From positions 62,001 through 126,000 of the forward strand of contig NZ_AEYF01000039.1 of assembly GCF_000292525.1 (NCBI RefSeq): 64,000 nucleotides of DNA. Direction: 5' to 3'. The translations under genes were made by a program, and so were the position numbers. Source of the stretch: Rhizobium sp. CCGE 510. Its GTDB lineage: Bacteria; Pseudomonadota; Alphaproteobacteria; Rhizobiales; Rhizobiaceae. The stretch's first letter is position 1. The number at the start of each line of letters is the position of its first letter. The notes below the pieces were generated by a model. The model had not been told where the DNA came from, searched no databases, and saw nothing but the letters and a program-made list of their open reading frames with translations. This document shows, piece after piece, positions 8,570 through 20,166 of the stretch.

Positions 8570-9610
8570 TCAGGCAGATTTACGCCCGGATTGAAGGGTG
8601 GTGGAGAGAAGCGTTTGCATTGCAACGCTGTCCTCCAGCACCTGTCGCCGTCGGCTCTGCAAAATGGCCGCCTGCAGACGATTGGATTCACGAGCGATGC
8701 TTTCCGCTGTCCATTGGCGCAGTGCCTGTTCGATGATCGGCTTGCGGCGGAAATGCAGGTGACGACCCATGGTCTGCATGATTTGGGGTGTCTGCAGACG
8801 TTTATCGTCCATTTCGGCGCGCATCGTATCGAGAAGCTGAAACTGTTTCAGACATGCCTGGAGCACGAGAAAAATCGCGGTTTTCGAGCTGCTGATTTTC
8901 TGCATGGCGTGCAGAAAACCGTTGAGATCGCCACTCAGGATAGCGTCAACGGCATCGTCGACGGAGATCGCACTGGCGTCACCGATTATTTCGGTAACGT
9001 GATGTTCTTCGACCGTATCGAGGCCGCGACAATAGAGGGCAAGCTTGCGCACCTCGTTGCGTGACGCGATGCGGTCACCGCCGATCAGTGCGATCAGCGC
9101 CTGGCGCGCAGCTGGCGTGATGCCGAGCTTTTCGGCGCCGAGTTCAGCGTCGATCAAGCCATTCAAGGCACGGCTGTCATCGGCGTAAGACGGGATCGTC
9201 ATGATCGATCGCGCGGTCTCGGCCGCCTTGCGCAGCAGGGAGCTCTTCCTCAAGTCACCGGCTTCGACGATCAGATGCGCGGCTTCAAGCGGTTTTTCAG
9301 CCAGCAGCGCCAAGGGATCGACGAGATACTTTTCATTGGCGGCGCCGCGGATCCAAATCAGTTTCTCACCACCGAACAGTCCGATAGACTGAGCTTCGTC
9401 GAGCAACCGCCCCGGATCCCTTTGCAGGTCGCCGATATCGAGTTTGGTCAGCGAGAAGGGATCATCGAGGGCGACCCCAGTCTTGCCGGCAAGCAGGGCA
9501 GCACGCTCAGAAACGAGGCCGCGGTCCGGCCCGTATATGACGAATATCCGATAGTTCCGCGCCGATTTCTGCAGGAAGGTGTCGAATTCGTGGGATTTTA
9601 TCTCGGCCAC
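8570..9610 (-). CDS. holA: DNA polymerase III delta subunit
   Basis: Delta subunit of the clamp loader, which opens the sliding beta clamp. From a GTG at 9610 it is 346 residues starting with an AEIKSHEFD segment typical of rhizobial HolA; a purine-rich GAGGGCGG lies just ahead. The longer frame to 9697 would overlap lptE and add unrelated residues. Family cues are the N-terminal YGPDRGLVSERA (degenerate ATPase fold), LILEAGDLRKSS-like region and the helical C-terminal collar. It is last of leuS-lptE-holA. Confidence 0.9.
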   Translation of the reverse strand: MAEIKSHEFDTFLQKSARNYRIFVIYGPDRGLVSERAALLAGKTGVALDDPFSLTKLDIGDLQRDPGRLLDEAQSIGLFGGEKLIWIRGAANEKYLVDPLALLAEKPLEAAHLIVEAGDLRKSSLLRKAAETARSIMTIPSYADDSRALNGLIDAELGAEKLGITPAARQALIALIGGDRIASRNEVRKLALYCRGLDTVEEHHVTEIIGDASAISVDDAVDAILSGDLNGFLHAMQKISSSKTAIFLVLQACLKQFQLLDTMRAEMDDKRLQTPQIMQTMGRHLHFRRKPIIEQALRQWTAESIARESNRLQAAILQSRRRQVLEDSVAMQTLLSTTLQSGRKSA

Positions 9611-9620
9611 ATCACCGCCC

Positions 9621-10142
9621 TCAGCGGCTGAGCGCAGCGGCGATATCGGCTCCCACGAATTCCGCCACCTGATCCGCCGCCCTGTTTTCGGCATCACGGA
9701 TTGCCCGCTGCTTGGCGAACTGCTGGTCGGGGAAATCCACCAGCGCCGTGGTCGCGCGGCTGCCGGCCTTGATAACGTGATTATCGGTCGCTGCGCGTAG
9801 CGTATAGGTGACGCTGACGGTCACACGACCGGCACGTGAGGTATCGGCCGAATCCCGAAGCAGCGTATCGGCGACAGACGACGTGGTGTGCATCTCGACC
9901 TGATATTCCGGTTTTTCAGGTTCGCCGGCGCCACGTGAGGCCAGGAAGATCAAGTGATTGCGGACCTGCTGCTCGACCCGGCTTGCTGCCGGCGAAAAGC
10001 CGACCGAGGAAAGCTTTTCGATGACACCGGAACTCTCGGAGTAAAGCGGTCGGACCTGGCAGGCGGAGAGAAAAGCCGCCGAGGCAAAGATCATGGCGAT
10101 GCCGGCATTGCGGACCAGCTTGCAAGCGATATCAGACGACAA
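9621..10142 (-). CDS. lptE: LPS-assembly lipoprotein LptE
   Basis: Outer-membrane lipoprotein that plugs the LptD barrel exporting lipopolysaccharide. The 173-residue product has a hydrophobic signal and lipobox LSAC with the acylated Cys28, then QVRPLYSES, typical of alphaproteobacterial LptE. The start appears to be a TTG at 10142 with AGGA nine bases ahead; this overlaps the leuS 3' end by 11 bases, suggesting translational coupling. holA begins 10 bases after its stop. The leuS-lptE-holA order is standard in the group. Confidence 0.87.
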   Translation of the reverse strand: MSSDIACKLVRNAGIAMIFASAAFLSACQVRPLYSESSGVIEKLSSVGFSPAASRVEQQVRNHLIFLASRGAGEPEKPEYQVEMHTTSSVADTLLRDSADTSRAGRVTVSVTYTLRAATDNHVIKAGSRATTALVDFPDQQFAKQRAIRDAENRAADQVAEFVGADIAAALSR

Positions 10143-12774
10143 TGTTTACAATCCTTTGGGGAACCACGATGATCTTCTTCGGTGCCTGTCCGTTCAGCGC
10201 GTTCTTCACCGCATCCAGCTCCAGCACGGCGGCGGTGACGGCATTCTGATCTGCGTCGCGAGAAATTGTCAATTCAGCGCGTTTCTTGCCGTTGATCTGT
10301 ACGGGCAGGACGACATCATTTTCGATGACGAGCGTTTCGTCGTATCGCGGCCAGTCGGTTCGGGCAAGCAGCCCTTCATTGCCGAGTGCCGTCCAGCATT
10401 CCTCAGCCAGATGCGGCGTCATCGGCGCGACCAGCTGGATCAGGATCTCGGCGGCATTACGCACTGCCGCTCGATAGGTGACATCACCCTCGCCCGCCGC
10501 AACCCTGGTCATCGGCGCCGCCAGCGCGTTGACGAGTTCATAGATTCGGGCGACGGCCTTGTTGAACCAGAGCTTGTCGTAATCGTTCTCGACGGCCTTC
10601 AGCGTCCTGTGGGCGGCCTGCGAGATCGACAGCGCGTCCCCCTCGGTTGCCGGCGCAGGCGCGATGGCGGAAAGCGCGTCCGCGGCTTCGGAAACCAACC
10701 GCCACAGACGCTGGGTGAAACGATGGGCGCCTTCGACGCCGGCTTCGGACCAGATGACGTCACGCTCGGGTGGAGAGTCCGACAGAACGAAGAAACGGGC
10801 GGTATCGGCGCCATAAGAGGCGATGATATCGTCGGGGTCGACGACGTTCTTCTTCGACTTCGACATCTTCTCGATCGAGCCGATCGCAATTTCCTCGCCC
10901 GTCGTCAGGAGAAGGGCGCGGCGTTGGCCGTCGATCTCCTCGATGCGGATGTCGGCCGGCGCCACCCATTCCCGGCCGCCGCCGGTCCCGCGGCTATAGG
11001 TCTCGTGCACCACCATGCCCTGGGTGAAGAGACCCTTGAAAGGCTCGGTGGCGGCAACATGGCCGGTCTCGCGCATGGCGCGGGTGAAGAAGCGGGAATA
11101 GAGCAGGTGCAGGATCGCGTGCTCGATGCCGCCGATATACTGGTCGACCGGCAGCCAACGGTTAGCCGCCTCAGGATCTGTCGGTTTTCCCTCCCAGGGC
11201 GCGGTAAAACGGGTGAAATACCAGCTCGAATCGACGAACGTATCCATCGTATCCGTCTCGCGGCGAGCGCCCTTGCCGCAGTTCGGGCAGGAAACGTGAC
11301 GCCAGGTCGGATGACGGTCGAGCGGGTTGCCAGGCTGGTCGAAGGTGACGTCGTCAGGCAGCTTGACCGGCAGATCCTTCTTCGGCACCGGTACGACGCC
11401 GCAGTCATCGCAGTGGATGACAGGGATCGGGCAGCCCCAATACCGCTGACGGGAAATGCCCCAGTCGCGCAGACGGAAGTTGACCTTGCGCTCGGCCTGC
11501 GGCGTATTGCCGAGCGAAGCGGCCGACAGCCGGTCGGCAACGATATTGAAGGCTTCCTCGGTCGTCTCGCCGTCGAGGAAACGCGAATTGATCATCACGC
11601 CCTCGCCGTCATAGGCGGTATCGCCGACGGAAAAGCTTGCCGCATCGCCATCCCTCGGCATGACGACAGGCACAACAGCCAGGCCATATTTCCGAGCAAA
11701 ATCAAGGTCGCGCTGGTCGCCCGAGGGGCAGCCGAAGATCGCGCCCGTGCCGTAATCCATCAGGACGAAATTGGCGATGTAGACCGGCAGTTCCCAGGTC
11801 GGATCAAGCGGATGCCGGACGCGGATACCGGTATCCATGCCCTTTTTCTCGGCGGTCTCAAGGGCGGCCAATGACGTGCCGGCGCGGCGGCACTCCTCGC
11901 AGAAGGCTTCGATCTCCGCGTTCTTGGCGGCAGCATCCTTTGCCAATGGATGATCGGCGGCAATTGCCAGGAAGGAGGCGCCGAACAGCGTGTCCGGCCT
12001 CGTCGTATAGACGGTGACCTCGCTTTCGCCGGCAGGTGCCGTTTCCGGCACGATCTCCCAGCGGATCGCCAAGCCTTCCGAGCGGCCGATCCAGTTCTTC
12101 TGCATCAGGCGGACTTTTTCAGGCCACTGGTCGAGCGTATCCAGCGCGTCCAGCAGATCCTGGCTGAAATCGGTGATCTTGAAAAACCATTGCGTCAATT
12201 CGCGCTGTTCGACCAGCGCACCGGACCGCCAGCCGCGGCCATCGATCACCTGCTCGTTGGCGAGCACGGTATTGTCGACAGGATCCCAGTTGACCTTCGA
12301 CTGCTTGCGATAGACCAGGCCCTTCTCCAGGAAATCCAGGAAGAGATGCTGCTGATGCTGGTAATATTCAACATCGCAGGTGGCGAATTCGCGGCTCCAA
12401 TCCAGCGAAAGCCCCATGGCCTTCAACTGCGCCTTCATCGAGCCGATATTCTGGTAAGTCCACGAAGCGGGATGCACGCCGCGCTCCATGGCGGCGTTCT
12501 CCGCCGGCATACCGAAGGCGTCCCAACCCATCGGATGCAATACGTTATAGCCGCGTGCGCGTTTGTAGCGGGCGACGACGTCGCCCATGGCGTAATTGCG
12601 GACATGGCCCATATGGATGCGCCCCGACGGATAGGGAAACATTTCGAGGACGTAATATTTTTCGCGCGGATCTGAATTGTCGGTCTCGAAGACCTTGTCT
12701 TCATTCCATTTCTGCTGCCAGCGAGGCTCGGCGTCGCGCGGATTATAACGTTCGGTGGCCATGGTATTCGACAT
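10132..12774 (-). CDS. leuS: Leucyl-tRNA synthetase
   Basis: Charges tRNA-Leu. 880 residues from the ATG at 12774; a second ATG four codons later (12762) gives MATERYNPRD, the form common in relatives, so the start is uncertain by 12 bases. The class I signatures are FPYPSGRIHMGH (HIGH-like) and KMSKSKKNV (KMSKS). The editing domain TTRPDTLFGASF and the zinc-like cysteines in HCDDCG and CPNCGKGA are present. It heads the leftward unit leuS-lptE-holA. Confidence 0.96.
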   Translation of the reverse strand: MSNTMATERYNPRDAEPRWQQKWNEDKVFETDNSDPREKYYVLEMFPYPSGRIHMGHVRNYAMGDVVARYKRARGYNVLHPMGWDAFGMPAENAAMERGVHPASWTYQNIGSMKAQLKAMGLSLDWSREFATCDVEYYQHQQHLFLDFLEKGLVYRKQSKVNWDPVDNTVLANEQVIDGRGWRSGALVEQRELTQWFFKITDFSQDLLDALDTLDQWPEKVRLMQKNWIGRSEGLAIRWEIVPETAPAGESEVTVYTTRPDTLFGASFLAIAADHPLAKDAAAKNAEIEAFCEECRRAGTSLAALETAEKKGMDTGIRVRHPLDPTWELPVYIANFVLMDYGTGAIFGCPSGDQRDLDFARKYGLAVVPVVMPRDGDAASFSVGDTAYDGEGVMINSRFLDGETTEEAFNIVADRLSAASLGNTPQAERKVNFRLRDWGISRQRYWGCPIPVIHCDDCGVVPVPKKDLPVKLPDDVTFDQPGNPLDRHPTWRHVSCPNCGKGARRETDTMDTFVDSSWYFTRFTAPWEGKPTDPEAANRWLPVDQYIGGIEHAILHLLYSRFFTRAMRETGHVAATEPFKGLFTQGMVVHETYSRGTGGGREWVAPADIRIEEIDGQRRALLLTTGEEIAIGSIEKMSKSKKNVVDPDDIIASYGADTARFFVLSDSPPERDVIWSEAGVEGAHRFTQRLWRLVSEAADALSAIAPAPATEGDALSISQAAHRTLKAVENDYDKLWFNKAVARIYELVNALAAPMTRVAAGEGDVTYRAAVRNAAEILIQLVAPMTPHLAEECWTALGNEGLLARTDWPRYDETLVIENDVVLPVQINGKKRAELTISRDADQNAVTAAVLELDAVKNALNGQAPKKIIVVPQRIVNIVV

Positions 12775-12963
12775 TCCGGAAAATCAGGGGAGGTTGGTCG
12801 AGACCTTCACCATGAAACCACGGTAGCGTCAAGTTTTGCAGGCGCTGCAAGCGGCCGATCTTCATCGCGGCTGGGCGATTTCGCTTGGGCGGGTCTTGGC
12901 AAGCACAGATTGGCTGGTTAGTTCATTGCCAATCCTTTCATGCTGGTATGTCGAGGCAGAACG

Positions 12964-13623
12964 ATGGAACTTCAAGAACGCTTGAACGACGTGCGGTCGC
13001 GGATTGCGGCTGGGGAACGCCAGGCGGGTCGTCCGGCTGGTTCCGTCCAGCTCGTCGCGGTGTCGAAGACCTTCGAGGCCGAGGCGATCGGCCCGGCCAT
13101 CGAAGCCGGACAGCGTGTCTTCGGCGAGAACCGTGTGCAGGAAAGCCAGGGCAAATGGCCGGCGCTGAAAATCAAACAACCGGACATCGTGCTGCACCTG
13201 ATCGGACCGCTGCAATCGAACAAGGCGGCGGATGCGGTGGCGCTCTTCGACGTTATCGAGACGGTGGACCGGGAAAAGATCGCCCGCGCGCTTGCCGAGG
13301 AGATGAAGCGGCAGGGCAAGACGCCACGGCTCTACGTCCAGGTCAATACCGGGCTGGAACCCCAGAAGGCCGGCATCGCGCCTCACGACACGCCAGCTTT
13401 CGTCGCCCTCTGCCGCGAAGAACTCAGCCTTTCCATCGAGGGTTTGATGTGCATTCCGCCGGCCGAGGAAAATCCTGGGCCGTATTTCGCCCTGCTGGCA
13501 AAGCTCGCGCTCAGATGCGGCGTCGGAAAACTGTCCATGGGCATGTCAGGCGACTACGAGACGGCAATCGCCTTCGGCGCCACCAGCGTGCGTGTTGGAT
13601 CGGCAATTTTCGGCACGCGCTGA
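12964..13623 (+). CDS. yggS: YggS-family pyridoxal 5'-phosphate homeostasis protein
   Basis: PLP-binding, non-catalytic protein that buffers PLP levels (PLPBP family). From the ATG at 12964, preceded by GAGGCAG, it is 219 residues; an ATG at 12940 lacks a clear ribosome site. The PLP lysine is Lys35 in VAVSK; FGENRVQE and the phosphate-binding end MGMSGDYETAI with GATSVRVGSAIFG are intact. It is divergent from leuS across about 190 bases. Gene order next to leuS is common in Rhizobiales. Confidence 0.93.
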   Translation: MELQERLNDVRSRIAAGERQAGRPAGSVQLVAVSKTFEAEAIGPAIEAGQRVFGENRVQESQGKWPALKIKQPDIVLHLIGPLQSNKAADAVALFDVIETVDREKIARALAEEMKRQGKTPRLYVQVNTGLEPQKAGIAPHDTPAFVALCREELSLSIEGLMCIPPAEENPGPYFALLAKLALRCGVGKLSMGMSGDYETAIAFGATSVRVGSAIFGTR

Positions 13624-13705
13624 AACCCTGCTTTCGTTGGGCTTCCTGTTCCCCTCAATGCCGCCTAGATTGAGGTCGAGGCTTGCATGTCCTGGGGAGG
13701 AGCAG

Positions 13706-15616
13706 ATGCAGAACGGCTATCTTCAAGCCTATGCGGCTTGGAAACGCGATCCCGAAGCCTTCTGGCGCGAAGCAGCCGACGATATCGACTGGTTCAAACC
13801 GCCTGAACAGGTATTTTCATCCGACGAAGGCGTCTATGGCCGTTGGTTCTCAGGGGCCGAAACCAACACCTGCCACAATTGCCTGGACCGGCATGTGACT
13901 GCCGGGCGCGGCGGCGAGACGGCGATCATCTTCGACAGTGCGATGACCGGCGAGAAGCGCGGCTTCACTTACGACGAAGCGCTCGACGAAGTGAAAGCCA
14001 TCGCCGCGGCGCTGGTCGACCTCGGCATCGGTAAAGGCGATCGTGTCATCGTCTATATGCCTATGGTCCCACAGGCGGTCTTTTCGATGCTTGCCTGCGC
14101 CCGCATCGGTGCGGTTCACTCGGTCGTCTTCGGTGGCTTCGCCGCCAGCGAGCTTGCGGCCCGTATCGATGATTGCGGTGCGAAGCTGGTGATCACCGCG
14201 AGCTGCGGGCTCGAGCCCGGCCGCATCGTCGCCTACAAGCCTCTGGTCGACCAGGCGATTGCGATGGCGCATTCGAAGCCGGAGCGCTGTCTGGTGCTGC
14301 AGCGGCCGGAGCTTCGGGCAAATCTCGCCAGAGGTCGCGACCAGGATTTCGAGGCGACGGTGGCGCGGCATCGCGGCGCCGAGGTCGCCTGTGTTTCGGT
14401 CAAGGCGACCGACCCGCTCTACATCCTCTATACCTCGGGCACCACCGGGCAGCCGAAGGGCGTCGTGCGCGACAATGGCGGCCATCTGGTCGCGCTCAAC
14501 TGGTCGATGCGAAATATCTACGGCTTGAAGCCGGGCGAGGTCTTCTGGACAGCCTCGGACATCGGCTGGGTCGTCGGACATTCCTATATTGTCTATGCGC
14601 CGCTGATATCGGGCGTAACCACGGTGATCTACGAGGGAAAACCGGTCGGCACGCCGGATGCTGGCGCATTCTGGCGCATCGTTTCGGAGCATAAGGTGCG
14701 TGTTCTCTTCACCGCGCCGACGGCGTTCCGCGCCATCCGGCGGGAAGACGGTGACGGTGAACTGATGCGCCGATATGCAATGCCGGATTTACGGGCGCTG
14801 TTTCTTGCCGGCGAGAGGGCGGATCCGGAGACGCTGAAATGGGCGGAACGCATGCTCGCCATACCCGTCATCGATCACTGGTGGCAGACGGAGACCGGCT
14901 GGCCGATGGCAGCCAATCCGCTCGGCCTCGGCGCCCTTCCCGTCAAGCACGGTTCGCCGGCGCTGCCGATGCCAGGCTATGATATCGCCGTGCTCGACGA
15001 TGCCGGCCATTCGATCGAGGCGGGGACGCTCGGCAATATCGTCGTGAAGCTGCCCTTGCCGCCGGGCTGCCTGCCGACCCTCTGGAATTCCGACGAGCGT
15101 TTCCGATCGGCCTATCTCGACGAATTCCCGGGTTACTACAAGACCGCCGACGCCGGTTATATCGACGAGGACGGCTATCTCTTCATCATGTCGCGTACCG
15201 ACGATATCATCAATTGCGCCGGTCATCGGCTCTCCACAGGGGCGATGGAGGAAGTCTGTGCCCGCCATCCCGATGTCGCCGAATGCGCGGTGATCGGCGT
15301 GATCGATACGTTGAAGGGCCAGGTGCCGTGTGGCTTCCTGGTGCTGAAACGGAATGTGTCCCGAGACACGACGGCAATCGAATCAGAGGTCGTGGGAATG
15401 ATTCGCGATGCGATCGGACCTGTCGCCGCCTTTAAGATGGCCATCATCGTTAACCGTTTGCCGAAGACCCGCTCCGGCAAAATCCTGCGCGGCACGATGC
15501 AGAAGATCGCTGATGGCATACCCTGGAAAATGCCTGCAACCATCGATGATCCAATGGTTCTGGAGGAAATTTCCGAGGCGCTGCGCCAACGCGGTCTCGG
15601 TTGCCTGCCGATGTGA
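13706..15616 (+). CDS. prpE: Propionyl-CoA synthetase-like acyl-CoA synthetase
   Basis: AMP-forming acyl-CoA synthetase, 636 residues from the ATG at 13706 behind GGGGAGGAG. The ATP-binding loop YTSGTTGQPKGV (about 241) is followed by VRDNGGH, which is characteristic of the PrpE branch as opposed to AcsA. The catalytic lysine is in PKTRSGKILR (about residue 592), a site often acetylated in this family. It probably activates propionate or other short acyl groups. A true acetyl-CoA synthetase lies 1.1 kb downstream. A strong bidirectional terminator follows. Confidence 0.86.
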   Translation: MQNGYLQAYAAWKRDPEAFWREAADDIDWFKPPEQVFSSDEGVYGRWFSGAETNTCHNCLDRHVTAGRGGETAIIFDSAMTGEKRGFTYDEALDEVKAIAAALVDLGIGKGDRVIVYMPMVPQAVFSMLACARIGAVHSVVFGGFAASELAARIDDCGAKLVITASCGLEPGRIVAYKPLVDQAIAMAHSKPERCLVLQRPELRANLARGRDQDFEATVARHRGAEVACVSVKATDPLYILYTSGTTGQPKGVVRDNGGHLVALNWSMRNIYGLKPGEVFWTASDIGWVVGHSYIVYAPLISGVTTVIYEGKPVGTPDAGAFWRIVSEHKVRVLFTAPTAFRAIRREDGDGELMRRYAMPDLRALFLAGERADPETLKWAERMLAIPVIDHWWQTETGWPMAANPLGLGALPVKHGSPALPMPGYDIAVLDDAGHSIEAGTLGNIVVKLPLPPGCLPTLWNSDERFRSAYLDEFPGYYKTADAGYIDEDGYLFIMSRTDDIINCAGHRLSTGAMEEVCARHPDVAECAVIGVIDTLKGQVPCGFLVLKRNVSRDTTAIESEVVGMIRDAIGPVAAFKMAIIVNRLPKTRSGKILRGTMQKIADGIPWKMPATIDDPMVLEEISEALRQRGLGCLPM

Positions 15617-15731
15617 ATCGTTGCAGGCGCAGCAGCAGCTTGCCGTCCAAGTCGCTCTCGATCACCGACAGCTCGGCGCGGAACATCTTCACCCTGTTCG
15701 GCAGCCAATTCGAAACAGGCAATCCGCAACA

Positions 15732-15769
15732 AAAAACCCCGCCGGTCAGCTCATACCGGCGGGGTTTTT
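15732..15769. terminator. Bidirectional intrinsic terminator between prpE and trcR
   Basis: ACCCCGCCGGT-type stem: CCCCGCCGGT (15737-15746) pairs with ACCGGCGGGG (15755-15764) around an 8-base loop, flanked by A6 on the left and T5 on the right, so it can terminate both converging genes. Confidence 0.93.
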
Positions 15770-15787
15770 CATGAGATCGTCGTTGTC

Positions 15788-16492
15788 TCAGTACTGGTCG
15801 TCGTCTTCGTCCTTCGGCGCCGAGCGCAGCGAACTCAGCTTGCGGAAGACGGCGTCGGCGTCGATTTCCTTTTCCTTTTCCTCCTCGCGCTCGTAGCTCG
15901 GGGTCAGGCGCTCGGTTTCCTGAGCCGATTGCAGCGTCGCGCCAAGCTCGGCGGCGGTCGGCAGCGGACGGCCCTTGGAAGCCTTTTCCACTTCCATGTC
16001 GAGATCGATCTGGCTGCAGAGGCCGAGCGTTACCGGATCCATCGGCGCCAGGTTGGCGGAGTTCCAGTGGGTGCGCTCGCGGATCTGCTCAATGGTCGAT
16101 TTCGTGGTGCCGACGAGGCGGGAAATCTGCGCGTCCTTCAGCTCCGGATGATTGCGAACGAGCCAGAGAATGGCGTTCGGGCGGTCCTGACGCTTGGAAA
16201 CTGGCGTATAACGTGGGCCGCGGCGCTTGGATTCCGGCACGCGCACCTTCGGTTCGGAAAGCTTCAGCTTGTGGTTCGGATTGGCTTCGGCGCGGGCGAT
16301 CTCGTCACGGGAAAGCTGTCCCGTCGAGATCGGGTCGAGGCCCTTGATGCCCTGCGCCGCTTCGCCATCGGCGATCGCCTTGACTTCGAGCGGGTGCAGT
16401 TTGCAGAACTGCGCGATCTGATCGAAAGACAGTGCCGTATTGTCGACGAGCCAGATGGCTGTCGCCTTCGGCATGAGCAGTGTTTGAGCCAT
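15788..16492 (-). CDS. DUF1013 family protein (cell-cycle regulator TrcR)
   Basis: 234 residues from the ATG at 16492, preceded by AAGGA; an upstream extension to 16579 has no family residues. The start MAQTLLMPKATAIWLVDN and FDQIAQFCKLHPLEVKAI are hallmark blocks of DUF1013, a family nearly restricted to Alphaproteobacteria and named TrcR (cell cycle transcriptional regulator) in current annotation. Two helix-turn-helix-like segments can be seen (about 17-36 and 110-135, with LKDAQISRLVGTTKSTIEQI). The C-terminus is charged (Glu/Lys-rich). Probably a DNA-binding protein; targets are unknown from sequence. Confidence 0.85.
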   Translation of the reverse strand: MAQTLLMPKATAIWLVDNTALSFDQIAQFCKLHPLEVKAIADGEAAQGIKGLDPISTGQLSRDEIARAEANPNHKLKLSEPKVRVPESKRRGPRYTPVSKRQDRPNAILWLVRNHPELKDAQISRLVGTTKSTIEQIRERTHWNSANLAPMDPVTLGLCSQIDLDMEVEKASKGRPLPTAAELGATLQSAQETERLTPSYEREEEKEKEIDADAVFRKLSSLRSAPKDEDDDQY

Positions 16493-16720
16493 GGATATAG
16501 TCCTTCTATCGTCCGCGCCGGTCGCGGTCCGTGGATTGTCACCACAATGTCCGGGAAATATGCCGCTATATAACCGCACTGTCGCAGAATTGCAATTCTC
16601 CCGAAATCAAATGACCTTTGTCTAATTGCGGTGGCGATGCGAGCTGCTATGAATTGCCGTGATTTGAATCCGGGCCCCTAGCTCACCTGGCCCGTCGCAT
16701 GTCCCATGAGGAGGAGTTGC

Positions 16721-18676
<1,956 letters not shown>

Positions 18677-18682
18677 GATATC

Positions 18683-18724
18683 GAGCCGTTCCGGCCCAGG
18701 TTCCTGGGACGGCTCACTTTATTT
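18683..18724 (+). terminator. Probable terminator after acsA
   Basis: GAGCCGT (18683-18689) pairs with ACGGCTC (18709-18715) and CCCAGG with CCTGGG inside; a 5-base bulge interrupts the left arm. ACTTTATTT follows. Confidence 0.6.
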
Positions 18725-18868
18725 CCGCAATTGAATGCGTGGCCGGCTGGCCCGTTCAAAGGGAATGATCGTCGGCGAGATCACGTTAGCCGGATTCTCG
18801 CCAAACGGACCAGCATTCCGCCGAGCGCATCCGGCGCATCAGGTTCCCACAAGGACGAGAAAAATTAC

Positions 18869-19093
18869 CTAGAAATCGATCGCCCGGCCATTAATCTCGT
18901 AGTCGCCGAAGCGAGCCGGCTCGGCTCCGCCGCGGCCGCCGGTCTCCGGCGGCAGCTCCAGTGGCTTCCGGTTTTTTCGCCGCTCCTCGGCTTCAGCAAG
19001 CGCACGTGTGGCAGCCGGGGACAGCATCCTGCGCGGCGGCTCCGACCCTTGGGCCGTCGGCGTTTCGCTATTGTCGTTATCGGCGCCCTGCAT
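18869..19093 (-). CDS. DUF1674 / SDHAF4-like small protein
   Basis: 74 residues from an ATG at 19093 with AGGAG ahead. The C-terminal block GGRGGAEPARFGDYEINGRA followed by IDF is the DUF1674 signature shared with mitochondrial succinate dehydrogenase assembly factor 4, which binds the flavinated SDH subunit. The N-terminal half is low-complexity and charged. It is divergent from htpX (110 bases between starts). An assembly role here is inferred from the family only. Confidence 0.85.
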   Translation of the reverse strand: MQGADNDNSETPTAQGSEPPRRMLSPAATRALAEAEERRKNRKPLELPPETGGRGGAEPARFGDYEINGRAIDF

Positions 19094-19203
19094 GGTATCT
19101 CCTGCCGGAAAATATTGAAAATGGCTGGTGAATAACCAAATCATAATGCGCCGGGGCCGGGATTGAAAGCTTGTGACGGCGAAATCGGAGATGGAGATCC
19201 GCA

Positions 19204-20166
19204 ATGAACCTCGTCCGCACTGCCATGTTGCTTGCCTTCATGACGGCGCTTTTCATGCTTGTCGGCTTCCTGATCGGCGGTCGGGCCGGCATGATGATCG
19301 CATTCGTCATTGCCGCCGGGATGAACTTCTTCTCCTATTGGAATTCCGACCGCATGGTGCTTTCGGCCTATCGCGCCCAGGAGGTCGATGAGCGCAACGC
19401 ACCGGAATTCTTTGCGATCGTCCGGGATCTCGCCCACAATGCCGGCCTGCCGATGCCGAAGGTCTATCTCTACGACAGCCCGCAGCCGAATGCCTTCGCC
19501 ACCGGCCGCAATCCCGACAACGCAGCCGTCGCCGCTTCGACCGGCCTGCTTAGCGCTTTGTCTCCCGAAGAAGTCGCGGCCGTGATGGCGCACGAGCTGG
19601 CCCACATCCAGAACCGCGACACGCTGACGATGACGATCACGGCAACGCTTGCTGGGGCGATCTCTATGCTTGGCAATTTTGCCTTCTTCTTCGGCGGCAA
19701 CCGTGAAAACAACAACAATCCGCTTGGTTTCGTCGGAGTTCTTCTTGCGATGATCGTGGCGCCGCTTGCCGCCATGCTGGTGCAGATGGCGATCAGCCGA
19801 ACGCGCGAATATTCGGCCGACCGCCGAGGGGCCGAAATCTGCGGCAATCCGCTGTGGCTGGCTTCGGCGCTCGGCAAGATTGCCCGCGGCGCTGCCCACG
19901 TGCCGAACGCGGATGCGGAGCGCAACCCGGCGACGGCGCATATGTTCATCATCAATCCGCTCTCGGGCGAGCGTATGGACAATCTGTTTTCCACCCATCC
20001 GAACACGGAAAACCGCATCGCCGCGCTACAGGACATGGCGCAGGGCGGCATGAACGTCTCGACGCCGCCGGTGCGGGCTGATAATCCGTCGCGCAAATCG
20101 CGCTCTGTTCCGGATACGGGTCTTGGTCGCGGTGGTTCGCAACCGCCAAAAGGTCCATGGTCTTGA
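19204..20166 (+). CDS. htpX: M48 family membrane zinc protease HtpX
   Basis: Inner-membrane metalloprotease that degrades misfolded membrane proteins. 320 residues with two N-terminal membrane segments (about 5-50), the zinc motif HELAH at residues 130-134 and the downstream glutamate region TREYSADRRGAE. Two more hydrophobic segments lie between these (about 150-200). The C-terminal tail is longer and more basic than in enteric HtpX. Its last 10 bases overlap the start of rsmB. Confidence 0.94.
   Translation: MNLVRTAMLLAFMTALFMLVGFLIGGRAGMMIAFVIAAGMNFFSYWNSDRMVLSAYRAQEVDERNAPEFFAIVRDLAHNAGLPMPKVYLYDSPQPNAFATGRNPDNAAVAASTGLLSALSPEEVAAVMAHELAHIQNRDTLTMTITATLAGAISMLGNFAFFFGGNRENNNNPLGFVGVLLAMIVAPLAAMLVQMAISRTREYSADRRGAEICGNPLWLASALGKIARGAAHVPNADAERNPATAHMFIINPLSGERMDNLFSTHPNTENRIAALQDMAQGGMNVSTPPVRADNPSRKSRSVPDTGLGRGGSQPPKGPWS

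Noticed and set aside
10093..11874. Long plus-strand frame opposite leuS
   Set aside because: It is antisense to a complete, conserved leucyl-tRNA synthetase; GC-rich codon bias opens such frames and no family match is visible.
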